DNA from: Panacagrimonas sp965216805
GTDB taxonomy: Bacteria; Pseudomonadota; Gammaproteobacteria; Nevskiales; Nevskiaceae
Assembly (NCBI RefSeq): GCF_965216805.1
Contig: NZ_CBDCGN010000003.1
Location: 558,001-622,000 of the forward strand
Direction: 5' to 3'
DNA length: 64,000 nucleotides
This document shows positions 17,347-27,601 of this stretch, piece after piece. Numbering within the stretch: position 1 is the stretch's first letter; the number at the start of each line of letters is the position of its first letter. Made by a program: the position numbers and the translations under genes. The notes under the pieces are model-generated. The model did not search any database and had not been told where the DNA came from. It was given only the letters and a program-made list of their open reading frames with translations.

Positions 17347-17458
17347 GCGAGGCGATTAAAGCCTCGCGTACGACCGAACGCCTGGGCGGCGACGCCCAGG
17401 CTGGGGAACGCCCGGCCGGCAACGGCCGGGCCGGAGAGCGCCCGAGCCGCCGTCGGGC
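17347..17458 (+). repeat. Tandem array of four hairpins with about 30-nt period between nuoK and nuoL
   Basis: Perfect stems start at 17347 (GCGAGGC, 7-nt loop), 17380 (GCCTGGGC, loop GGCGAC), 17410 (GCCCGGCCG, loop GCAA) and 17440 (GCCCGA, 7-nt loop). Spacing is 33, 30 and 30 nt. Units 2 and 3 align base for base across the stems, and their differences are compensatory (T-A to C-G, G-C to C-G). Each unit is followed by a short purine tail (TGGGGAAC, CGGAGAGC, CGGAGAGA). This supports a repeated, folded element rather than random GC-rich sequence. Confidence 0.7.
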
Positions 17459-17528
17459 CGGAGAGATTTTCGGAGAAGGAAGTGCGCGTGCCAGTTGAGA
17501 TAGCGGTCGATTCCCGGAGCTTTGCGTG

Positions 17529-19376
<1,848 letters not shown>

Positions 19377-19391
19377 CCGAATATTCCAGCC

Positions 19392-20945
19392 ATGATCCTC
19401 GTCTGGCTCATTCTGATCCCGTTTATCGCCGGCCTGTTGAGCTGGCAGGCGGAGCTGCGCTTCGGCACCAAGTACCCGCGATGGATCGCCCTCATCGGCA
19501 TGCTCATCGCGCTGGGCATTTCCGTGTGGCTGTGGCTGGCGCTGGACTACAGCATGCCGGTGCCGGGCGAAAAGCCGGACTGGGTGCTGGAGTTCAAAGC
19601 GCCGTGGATTCCGCGCTTCGGCATCTCTTTCCATTTTGCGCTGGATGGCCTGTCCATCCTGCTGGTGCTGCTGACCAACTTGCTGGGCGTGATGGCGATC
19701 ATCTGCTCGTGGAAGGAGATCGATCGCAACGTCGGCTTCTTCCATCTCAACCTGCTGTGGAATCTTGGCGGCGTCGTCGGCGTGTTCCTCACGCTCGACC
19801 TGTTCATGTTTTTCTTCTTATGGGAAATGATGCTGGTGCCGATGTACTTCCTGATCGCGCTGTGGGGCCACGATGCCCCCGGCGGAAAGGGCAAGGTCTA
19901 CGCGGCGACCAAGTTCTTCCTGTTCACGCAGGCGTCGGGCCTGCTGCTGTTGCTGGCCATCCTGGGTCTGGTGTTCGTCAACTTCCAGGGCACCGGCGTC
20001 ATCACCTTCAACTACGAAGAGTTGCTGGAAGCCGAGATGACGCCGCATGTGGAGTACATCCTCATGCTCGGGTTCTTCATCGCCTTTGCGGTCAAGACCC
20101 CCACGGTGCCGCTGCATACCTGGTTGCCCGACGCGCATAGCCAGGCACCCACCGCGGGCTCGGTGGATCTGGCCGGAATCCTGTTGAAGACCGCGGCCTA
20201 CGGCATGCTGCGCTTCGCCATTCCGCTGTTTCCCAATGCCTCGGCGGACTTTGCGCCGATCGCCATGTGGCTGGGCGTACTCGGCATCGTCTACGCGGGT
20301 GTGATGGTGTTTGCGCAGCACGACGTCAAACGGCTGGTGGCGTATTCGTCGATCTCGCACATGGGCTTCGTGCTGGTGGGCATCTACGCCGGTACCGAAA
20401 TCGCGCTGCAGGGCGTGGTGATCCAGATGCTGGCGCACGGCATTTCCGCAGGCGCGCTGTTCATCCTCTGCGGCGAAATCTACGAACGCATGCACACCCG
20501 TGACTTGAGGAAGATGGGAGGACTGTGGTCGCGTTTCCCCTACCTGCCGCCGATCACGCTGTTCTTCGTCGCCGCCAGCCTGGGCCTGCCAGGCCTGGGT
20601 AATTTCGTTGGCGAATTCCTGGTGCTGATCGGCACCTGGAACGTGGACCCGGTGGTGACCATCTTCGCCTCCACCGGCCTGGTCCTGGCGGCGGTTTATT
20701 CGCTGATCCTGATCCAGCGCGCCTTCCACGGGCCGGTACAGGTCGATGAACACGCCGAAAAGCTTCAGGACCTTTCCCGGCGCGAGCTGTGGATGCTGGG
20801 CTCCCTGATGGCGATCATGCTGTGGCTGGGCCTGTATCCGCAGCCTTTCCTCGATACCTCCGCCGCGTCCATGCAATACGTCAGCGCCATCTACAGCGCC
20901 GCCCAGGCCGAAGCTGCCACTACGGTTCTCGGAGTGGCGCAATGA
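19392..20945 (+). CDS. nuoM: NADH-quinone oxidoreductase subunit M
   Basis: Second antiporter-like proton-pumping subunit (517 aa, about 14 helices). Key stretches are FFFLWEMMLVPMYFLIALWGH (conserved Glu) and KTPTVPLHTWLPDAHSQAPTAGSVDLAGILLKTAAYGMLRF (conserved Lys/His). ATG at 19392, 15 nt after nuoL; the TGA overlaps the nuoN ATG by 4 nt. Confidence 0.97.
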   Translation: MILVWLILIPFIAGLLSWQAELRFGTKYPRWIALIGMLIALGISVWLWLALDYSMPVPGEKPDWVLEFKAPWIPRFGISFHFALDGLSILLVLLTNLLGVMAIICSWKEIDRNVGFFHLNLLWNLGGVVGVFLTLDLFMFFFLWEMMLVPMYFLIALWGHDAPGGKGKVYAATKFFLFTQASGLLLLLAILGLVFVNFQGTGVITFNYEELLEAEMTPHVEYILMLGFFIAFAVKTPTVPLHTWLPDAHSQAPTAGSVDLAGILLKTAAYGMLRFAIPLFPNASADFAPIAMWLGVLGIVYAGVMVFAQHDVKRLVAYSSISHMGFVLVGIYAGTEIALQGVVIQMLAHGISAGALFILCGEIYERMHTRDLRKMGGLWSRFPYLPPITLFFVAASLGLPGLGNFVGEFLVLIGTWNVDPVVTIFASTGLVLAAVYSLILIQRAFHGPVQVDEHAEKLQDLSRRELWMLGSLMAIMLWLGLYPQPFLDTSAASMQYVSAIYSAAQAEAATTVLGVAQ

Positions 20946-22444
20946 ACTACACCGTGGATTTCACTGCGCACCACTGGCTGGCGCTGTCACCGATCCTGTT
21001 CACCAGCCTTTCGGTGCTGGCGGTGATGGGCGCCATCGCGATCAAGCGCAATCACTGGTGGAACGCCACCGCCGGCGTGATTTTCCTCAACGCCGCGTGG
21101 CTGTCGGTGGCGGTGCTGTTCTTCGGGCCGCTGGTGATGCCGGACGCGGTGCCGGCCATCCTGCCGATCGAAGTCACCCCGCTGCTGGTGATCGACCACT
21201 ACGCGCTGTTCTATTTCGGCATCATCCTGGTGGCGACCCTGGCCTGCGCAACGCTGTCGCACGCCTACCTGGAAGGCTACGCGGGCAACAAGGAAGAGAT
21301 GTACCTGTTGCTGACCTTGGCGGCCCTGGGCGGCATGGTGCTGGTGTCCAGTCGCCACTTCGCGTCGTTCTTCATCGGCCTGGAGCTGCTGTCGATCCCG
21401 CTGTACGCGATGGTCGGCTACCCCAGCAAATCGCGCCGCGCGCTGGAAGGCTCGCTCAAATACCTGGTGCTGTCGGCAGCGGCCTCGGCCTTCCTGCTGT
21501 TCGGCATGGCCTTGATCTATGCCGATGTCGGGCACATGGGATTCGCCGAGATTGGCCGGCACATGTCGCAGCCTGAAGGGTTTGGTCCGCTGGTGGGGCT
21601 GGGCGCTGCGATGATCATGGTGGCGGTCGGATTCAAGCTGTCCTTTGTGCCTTTCCACCTGTGGACGCCCGACGTGTATGAAGGCGCCCCTGCGCCGGTG
21701 ACCTCGTTCCTGGCCACCGCATCCAAGACCGCGGTGTTCGCCGTGCTGCTGCGCTACTTCGTGGAAGCGCAAGCCTATCGAGACGCTGCGGTCATCACCG
21801 TACTGACGGTTCTTGCCATTCTGTCGATGGTGGTCGGCAACGTGCTGGCACTGCTGCAGAACAACGTCAAGCGCATGCTGGCGTACTCATCGATCGCGCA
21901 CTTCGGCTACTGCGCGGTGGCCTTGATCGCCTCGGGTCCGCTGGCGGTGGAAGCCGTCGGCGCGTACCTGCTGACTTACGTGGTCACCACGCTCGGCGTG
22001 CTCGGCGTGGTCACGCTGATCTCCAGCCCCTACAACAACGACGGCGACGCAGAAGAACTCGAGGACTACCGCGGGCTGTTCTGGCGCCGGCCCTACATCG
22101 CCTCGATTCTCACCGCCATGCTGCTGTCGCTGGCCGGCATTCCCGCCACCGCCGGCTTCATCGGCAAGTTCTACATCATTGCCGCCGGCGTCGATGCCCG
22201 TCAGTGGTGGCTGCTGGGGGCGGTCGTCCTGGGCAGTGCCATCGGCCTGTTCTACTACCTGCGCCTGATGATCATCATGTTCATGGACCGCGATCGCCAG
22301 CAGCGCTTCGAGGCGCCGCTGAACTGGGCGCAGCAGACCGGCGGTTACATGGTGCTGGCGGTGACCCTGGCCAGCTTCGTGCTCGGGCTCTATCCGCAGC
22401 CGTTCATCAGCATCATCCAGATGGCGCCGCTGGTAGCGCCGTAG
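20942..22444 (+). CDS. nuoN: NADH-quinone oxidoreductase subunit N
   Basis: Third antiporter-like subunit (500 aa) and last gene of the nuo operon. Recognised from FFIGLELLSIPLYAMVGYPSKSRRALEGSLKYLVL and KLSFVPFHLWTPDVYEGAPAPVTSFLATASKTAVFAVLLR. The ATG at 20942 overlaps the nuoM stop. It ends about 125 nt before a convergent gene, with a hairpin in between. Confidence 0.97.
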   Translation: MNYTVDFTAHHWLALSPILFTSLSVLAVMGAIAIKRNHWWNATAGVIFLNAAWLSVAVLFFGPLVMPDAVPAILPIEVTPLLVIDHYALFYFGIILVATLACATLSHAYLEGYAGNKEEMYLLLTLAALGGMVLVSSRHFASFFIGLELLSIPLYAMVGYPSKSRRALEGSLKYLVLSAAASAFLLFGMALIYADVGHMGFAEIGRHMSQPEGFGPLVGLGAAMIMVAVGFKLSFVPFHLWTPDVYEGAPAPVTSFLATASKTAVFAVLLRYFVEAQAYRDAAVITVLTVLAILSMVVGNVLALLQNNVKRMLAYSSIAHFGYCAVALIASGPLAVEAVGAYLLTYVVTTLGVLGVVTLISSPYNNDGDAEELEDYRGLFWRRPYIASILTAMLLSLAGIPATAGFIGKFYIIAAGVDARQWWLLGAVVLGSAIGLFYYLRLMIIMFMDRDRQQRFEAPLNWAQQTGGYMVLAVTLASFVLGLYPQPFISIIQMAPLVAP

Positions 22445-22505
22445 CGCTCGTTCAATTTGCGTCCTGATCCGCAAGGATGAGACGAGCGTTCGCAGATCGC
22501 GCAAG

Positions 22506-22538
22506 AAAAAACGACCAGGCCGAGGTGGCCAGCCTGGT
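22506..22538 (-). terminator. Intrinsic terminator of the minus-strand transglutaminase gene
   Basis: ACCAGGC (22514-22520) pairs with GCCTGGT (22532-22538) around an 11-nt loop. Read on the minus strand the stem is followed after two bases by six Ts, the layout of a factor-independent terminator for the gene ending at 22571. It may also serve nuoN on the plus strand, but there the trailing T run is short. Confidence 0.7.
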
Positions 22539-22570
22539 TTAGTCAGGGTCCTACGCGAGGGCGGCGGTCC

Positions 22571-25500
22571 TCAAAGCCCGCTCGGTCTGCGCAGATCCAA
22601 GGTGCAGGGATATTCCGGGTTGGGCATCTCGGTGGGTGGCCAGTAGGCGGAAGGGGTGTGCCCACCCGGCTCGAAGCGCGACAGACGGCGGGACTCGGCT
22701 TCGTAGCTGTTGATCGGAAAGGTCTCGTAGTTGCGGCCGGCCGGGTGCATGACGTGATAGGTGCAGCCGGCCAGCGCGCGCCGGTGCTGGGCGTCGTAGA
22801 GGTCGAACACCAGCGGTGTGTGGACGCCGATGGTGGGATGCAACGCCGACGTCGGCTTCCACGCGCGGTAGCGCAGACCGCAGACAAACTCGTCGCGCAC
22901 GCCGGTGGCCCGCAAGGGCAGCCGGCGGCCGCCGACGGTGACGAAGTGCTTGCCCGGCACCAGACCGCGCGCCTTGACTTGCAGGCGTTCGAGACTGGAA
23001 TCCACGAAACGCGTGGTGCCGCCCACCGCGCCTTCTTCGCCCAGCACCGGCCAGGGTTCCAGCGCGTGGCGCAGTTCCAGTTCGATGCTTTGGTGCTGCA
23101 GAGTGCCGTGCAGCGGAAAGCGGAACTCCAGGTGCGGCTCGAACCATTCCGGCCGAAACGGGTAATCCCAGCTTTGCAGATCGCGCAGCACTTCGCAGAA
23201 ATCCTTCCATACAAAGTGCGGCAGCATGAATTCATCATGCAGGCGCGTGCCCCAGCGGATCAGCGGCGCGGTGTAAGGCTTTTCCCAGAACGCGCAGATC
23301 ATCGCGCGCACCAACAGTTGCTGCACCAGGCTCATGCGCGCGTGCGGCGGCATCTCGAAGCTGCGGATCTCCAGCAGGCCGAGACGACCGGTGGGGCCGT
23401 CGGGTGAGTAGAGCTTGTCGATGGACAGCTCGGTGCGATGCGTGTTGCCGGTGATGTCGATCAGGATGTTGCGGAACAGGCGATCCACCAACCACAGCGG
23501 AAACCCGGCCTGATCGCTGCCGACGCCGGCGGGTGGCAACTGCGCCAGCGCGATCTCCAGCTCGTACAGGGCGGTGTCGCGCCCTTCGTCTGGTCGCGGA
23601 TGTTGCGAGGTGGGGCCGATGAAGAGTCCGGAGAACAGGTAGCTCAGGGCAGGATGGTTCTGCCAGTAGCGGATCATGCTGGCGAGCAGATCGGGCCGGC
23701 GCAGGAACGGTGAATCGGCCGGCGTGGCCGCACCCACCACGATGTGATTACCGCCGCCGGTGCCGACCGCGCGGCCGTCGATGAGAAATTTTTCCGTGCC
23801 GAGGCGCGACAGACGGGCCTGCTCGTAAATCTCCAGGGTGATCTCGCGCAACTGCGTCCACGAATGGGCAGGGTGCACGTTGACCTCGATCACACCGGGA
23901 TCGGGCGTAACCCGCAGCACGTTGAGGCGCGAGTCGGCCGGAGGCGGATAACCCTCCACGCGCACCGGTACGTCGAACTCGGCGGCGCTGTCCTCCACCG
24001 CGGTGATCAGGTCCAGGTAATCCTCGATGGTTTCCACCGGTGGCATGAACACGCAGAGCTGACCGTCACGCGGTTCCACCGCCAGCGCGGTGCGCACGTT
24101 GCCGCCTTGCAGATAGGCGCCGCGCCGTTCCGGTGTGGGCTGGTCGCGCTCGGCGGTCAGCTTCTGTTGGCGCTCCCGGCGACGCTGTTCCTGTTCGGTG
24201 ACGGGCGCCTGCAGAAAGGGCTGACGGCGCGGATCGATGTTGCTCGGCAGCGGGTCGCGCCGCGCAAACGGGTCGTAGGGAACCAGATGCGGATACGCCA
24301 GCGGCGGCACCCAGGGCAGGGTTTCCAGCGGCAGTCGAAAACCCACTGGCGAGTCGCCCGGGATCAGATACATGCGTCCACCGCGAAAGGTCCAGCGCTC
24401 GCTGATCCATTGCTGAGACAGCGCGCGCGATTGCCAGCGCTGCACCGGCAACGCGTAGCCTTTGGGCGTGTCCAGCCCGCGCGAGAACACGCGGGCCAGC
24501 CGCGCACGTTCCTCGGCATTCTTGAGCTTGCTGTCCTCCGGCGTGACGTTGTCCGGCAGCTTGCGTTCGCGGTGCAGGTAGTAGAACGCGTCCTCGTACG
24601 CCGGTACCGCATTGTCGGGGTCGATCTCCAAACGCTCGGCGATGCCGCGAATCAGCGCTCGCGCGCTGTCGGCGTCGGCCCGCATGCTGCCGTCGGCCAG
24701 ATCGCCGTGCACGATGGGCGTGCCGTCGCCGCGCCAGTACAGGGAATACGCCCAGCGCGGCAGCGACTCGCCCGGATACCACTTGCCCTGGCCGAAGGTC
24801 AGCAGCCCGCCCGGCGCGAAGCGGTCGCGCAGGCGATAGATCAGCTCGCGCGCCAGGCCCTCCTTCATCGGCCCGACCGCGGCGGTGTTCCACTCGGCGC
24901 CCTGCATGTCGTCAATGGAGATGAAGGTCGGTTCGCCACCCATGGTCAGGCGCACGTCGCCGGCCTTGAGCCGGGTGTCCACCGCGTCGCCCAGCGCGTC
25001 GATCTGCGACCACTGCTCGTCGCTGTAGGGCTTGGTGACGCGCGCGGTTTCCAGCAGGCGCGTCACCTTCATCTCGTGGCCGAACTCGGTCTTGAGTTCG
25101 CCCTTGCCGGCAAACGACATGGTGCCGGTAATAGGCGCGGCACTGGACGGCTCCGGCGTGGCGCACAGCGGCACGTGGCCCTCGCCAGTGAGCAGGCCGG
25201 AGGTCGGGTCCAGACCTACCCACCCGGCGCCAGGCAGATACACCTCGCACCAGGCGTGCAGATCGGTGAAGTCATGATCGGTGCCACTGGGCCCGTCCAG
25301 CGACTTCACGTCCGGGGTGAGCTGGATCAGATACCCCGAACAGAAGCGTGCCGCCAGCCCCAGGTGGCGCAGCAGCTGCACCAGCAACCAGGCCGAATCG
25401 CGACAGGAACCCGAGCCGTTGACCAGGGTTTCCTCCGGCGTCTGCACGCCGGGCTCCATGCGGATCAGATACTTCACCCGCTGCTGCACCCGGCGGTTCA

Positions 25501-25942
25501 ACTCCACCAGGAAATCCACCGCGCGTTCGCGGTGCAGGTCCACCTTGTCCAGCATCGCCTTGAAGCGCGGTGTGGCGGCCTCCTTGCGCAGATAGGGTTC
25601 CAGGTCCTGGCGCAGGCCGGGCACGTACTCGAACGGAAAGAACTCCGCCTCGGGCGCCACGAAGAAATCGAAGGGGTCGTACACCGCCATGTCCGCCACC
25701 AGGTCCACGGTGACCGTGAAGTGATCCACGGCCTCCGGAAACACCACCCGCGCCTGCCAATTGGCAAAGGCATCCTGCTGCCAGTTGATGAAATGCGGCT
25801 GCGGCTCCACCCGCAGCGAGTAGGAAAGCACGCGGGTGCGCGAATGCGGTGCAGGGCGCAGCCGGATGATCTGGGGAGACAGGGTGACGCGCCGGTCGTA
25901 GCGATAAACCGTCTGGTGAAACAGGGCAGCGTGCAGGGGCAT
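22571..25942 (-). CDS. Large transglutaminase-like protein with DUF2126 domain
   Basis: A 1123-aa protein in three parts: an N-terminal bacterial transglutaminase-like domain (about residues 1-90), a transglutaminase core with a complete Cys-His-Asp triad (C180 in NGSGSCRDSAW, H229 in DLHAWCEVYLPG, D245 in GLDPTSG), and a long C-terminal DUF2126 region (from about residue 330 onward) containing VRLTMGGEPTFIS. No signal peptide or membrane segment is evident. Such proteins usually occur beside smaller transglutaminase and ATP-grasp-like (circularly permuted) genes; these partners are absent here. The substrate is unknown. Confidence 0.85.
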   Translation of the reverse strand: MPLHAALFHQTVYRYDRRVTLSPQIIRLRPAPHSRTRVLSYSLRVEPQPHFINWQQDAFANWQARVVFPEAVDHFTVTVDLVADMAVYDPFDFFVAPEAEFFPFEYVPGLRQDLEPYLRKEAATPRFKAMLDKVDLHRERAVDFLVELNRRVQQRVKYLIRMEPGVQTPEETLVNGSGSCRDSAWLLVQLLRHLGLAARFCSGYLIQLTPDVKSLDGPSGTDHDFTDLHAWCEVYLPGAGWVGLDPTSGLLTGEGHVPLCATPEPSSAAPITGTMSFAGKGELKTEFGHEMKVTRLLETARVTKPYSDEQWSQIDALGDAVDTRLKAGDVRLTMGGEPTFISIDDMQGAEWNTAAVGPMKEGLARELIYRLRDRFAPGGLLTFGQGKWYPGESLPRWAYSLYWRGDGTPIVHGDLADGSMRADADSARALIRGIAERLEIDPDNAVPAYEDAFYYLHRERKLPDNVTPEDSKLKNAEERARLARVFSRGLDTPKGYALPVQRWQSRALSQQWISERWTFRGGRMYLIPGDSPVGFRLPLETLPWVPPLAYPHLVPYDPFARRDPLPSNIDPRRQPFLQAPVTEQEQRRRERQQKLTAERDQPTPERRGAYLQGGNVRTALAVEPRDGQLCVFMPPVETIEDYLDLITAVEDSAAEFDVPVRVEGYPPPADSRLNVLRVTPDPGVIEVNVHPAHSWTQLREITLEIYEQARLSRLGTEKFLIDGRAVGTGGGNHIVVGAATPADSPFLRRPDLLASMIRYWQNHPALSYLFSGLFIGPTSQHPRPDEGRDTALYELEIALAQLPPAGVGSDQAGFPLWLVDRLFRNILIDITGNTHRTELSIDKLYSPDGPTGRLGLLEIRSFEMPPHARMSLVQQLLVRAMICAFWEKPYTAPLIRWGTRLHDEFMLPHFVWKDFCEVLRDLQSWDYPFRPEWFEPHLEFRFPLHGTLQHQSIELELRHALEPWPVLGEEGAVGGTTRFVDSSLERLQVKARGLVPGKHFVTVGGRRLPLRATGVRDEFVCGLRYRAWKPTSALHPTIGVHTPLVFDLYDAQHRRALAGCTYHVMHPAGRNYETFPINSYEAESRRLSRFEPGGHTPSAYWPPTEMPNPEYPCTLDLRRPSGL

Positions 25943-26092
25943 GGCGATAACGAAGGTCCGTGACAGCGAAGCCGATCATACGCGCCCGTCATGCGGGCTC
26001 CGGGCGTTCCCCGGCTAAGCAAGAATCGATGCAGGGCGAGTCGCCGATGGGTCAAGCAGTAAGATGCCGGCTGGATCGACCAGTGCAGGAGA

Positions 26093-27157
26093 ATGCCGGT
26101 GGCGGTGCTGTCCCACCCCGACTACGACGACCACGAGGCGGTGGTGTTTCATCGCGACCCCGAATCGGGTCTGGCCGCCATCGTCGCCATCCACAGCACG
26201 GCGCTGGGCTGCGGCCTCGGCGGTTGCCGGGTGTATCCCTATGCGACGGAAGCCGAGGCGATCGCCGACGTCCTGCGCCTGTCGCGCGGCATGACCTACA
26301 AGGCGGCGTTGGCAGGCCTGAAGCAGGGCGGCGGCAAGTCGGTGGTGCTGGCCGATCCCCGGCGCGACAAGACGCCGGCGATGATGCGCGCGATGGGACG
26401 CCTGGTGCAGTCGCTGGGTGGGCGCTATGTGATTGCCGAGGATTCGGGTTCCGACGAGGCCGACATGCGCGAGGTGGCGCGCGAAACCGCTTACGTTGGC
26501 GGCGGTGCAGCGCCGCTGAACCCCGATGATCCGGGCGATCGCGACACCTCAGCCGCCACGGCGCTGGGGGTGTTCTACGGTATCCAGGCGGCGGCACGTC
26601 ATCGCCTGCAGCGGACCGACCTGCAGGGCTTGCGCGTGGCGATCCAGGGTGTCGGCAAGGTTGGCGCGGTGCTGGCGCAGCATCTGCACGAGGCCGGCGC
26701 GCAGTTGTTCGTGTCCGACGTGCACCCGCCGCTGGTGGAAGCCTGCGTGCAACGTTTCGATGCCACTGCGGTGGACGGTGCGCGCCTGTTCGATCTGGAG
26801 GTGGATGTGCTCAGTCCCTGCGCGATGGGGGCGGTGCTCAACGACGTCACCGTGCCGCGCCTGCAAGCCGCGATCGTCGCAGGTGCCGCCAATAATCAGC
26901 TCGAAGAACCGCGGCACGGTCACATGCTGATGCAGCGTGGCGTGCTCTATGCGCCCGATTACGCGATCAATGCCGGCGGCATCATCAATCTTTATTACAC
27001 CGGCGCGACGCGGCGCTGGCAGGAGGTCGACGCACACCTGCACCGCATTGCCGAAACGTTGAGCGCGATTTTCGAGCGCGCCGCCGAGCAGGGCGAGCCC
27101 ACGCACCTGATCGCCGATCGCATGGCGGAGTCGGTGTTCCGCGGCCGCACGACTTGA
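26093..27157 (+). CDS. Leu/Phe/Val-type amino-acid dehydrogenase
   Basis: A 354-aa member of the Glu/Leu/Phe/Val dehydrogenase family, which reversibly deaminates a branched-chain or aromatic amino acid with NAD. The N-terminal domain has GCGLGGCRVYPY and the catalytic region MTYKAALAGLKQGGGKSVV with its lysines; the C-terminal Rossmann fold has IQGVGKVGAVLAQHL and the GAANNQLEEPRHG block. The ATG at 26093 is almost touching the AGGAGA Shine-Dalgarno; the GTG at 26099, six bases on, has better spacing and may be the real start. Substrate cannot be decided by eye; Leu or Val is more likely than Phe. Confidence 0.85.
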   Translation: MPVAVLSHPDYDDHEAVVFHRDPESGLAAIVAIHSTALGCGLGGCRVYPYATEAEAIADVLRLSRGMTYKAALAGLKQGGGKSVVLADPRRDKTPAMMRAMGRLVQSLGGRYVIAEDSGSDEADMREVARETAYVGGGAAPLNPDDPGDRDTSAATALGVFYGIQAAARHRLQRTDLQGLRVAIQGVGKVGAVLAQHLHEAGAQLFVSDVHPPLVEACVQRFDATAVDGARLFDLEVDVLSPCAMGAVLNDVTVPRLQAAIVAGAANNQLEEPRHGHMLMQRGVLYAPDYAINAGGIINLYYTGATRRWQEVDAHLHRIAETLSAIFERAAEQGEPTHLIADRMAESVFRGRTT

Positions 27158-27601
27158 ATCCCGATGGCGATGGCGGCGCACTCGACACCCGCCCGCGGCC
27201 GTTTGTTGCGAGCCCGGGTTCCGGCCTGCGGCGTTGACCCGTCGGCTTGAGGCCGGAATACTCTGGCGTGTCAGCGAAGCGCCTGCGCCAAAAAATTTCG
27301 AGCGTCACAACGACGGGCCAACTGCGTCGCGCTGTCTGCATACTGGACCGGATCATCCGCTTGCGTTGCTGGAAGCTGCAGCGCGACGATGGCGCTGCGT
27401 CCGCAGCGGGATCGACCTGCGGGTGCGCCGCGCTGCGTTCGCGTGGAGCGCGGGTTCAAGGGCGTTTCCAGTCCTGTTCGCCTGAAAGGAAACTCAAGAA
27501 TGGCCTCATGCAACAGTTTCGACCGCCGGCAGACTGGACTTCCCGGGCATGGTCTTGACGCTGCCGTTTGAGACGGTCGCCCGGCCCGATTCCACACGCG
27601 C
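27158..27601. other. 444-nt intergenic region before the mrp operon
   Basis: No convincing gene. Short open frames here have Arg-rich, low-complexity translations typical of non-coding GC-rich DNA. It contains the inverted repeat and promoter candidate listed at 27219-27262. The remaining 340 nt up to mrpA show nothing I can name, leaving a long possible 5' leader. Confidence 0.6.
27219..27262 (+). promoter_or_regulatory. Candidate sigma-70 promoter overlapped by an inverted repeat
   Basis: TTGACC (27234-27239) and AATACT (27257-27262) are separated by 17 nt, a fair sigma-70 match. A perfect 9-bp inverted repeat, TTCCGGCCT (27219-27227) and AGGCCGGAA (27250-27258), brackets the -35 and touches the -10, as an operator would. 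The same repeat could instead act as a hairpin at the end of the upstream dehydrogenase transcript. Confidence 0.4.

Noticed and set aside
17347..17470. CRISPR-like 30-nt periodicity
   Set aside because: The repeating units are themselves hairpins and adjacent to each other; there are no unique spacers and no cas genes.
27247..27558. Possible 103-codon gene before mrpA
   Set aside because: Arg/Ser/Cys-rich translation, no ribosome binding site, no resemblance to any protein family.
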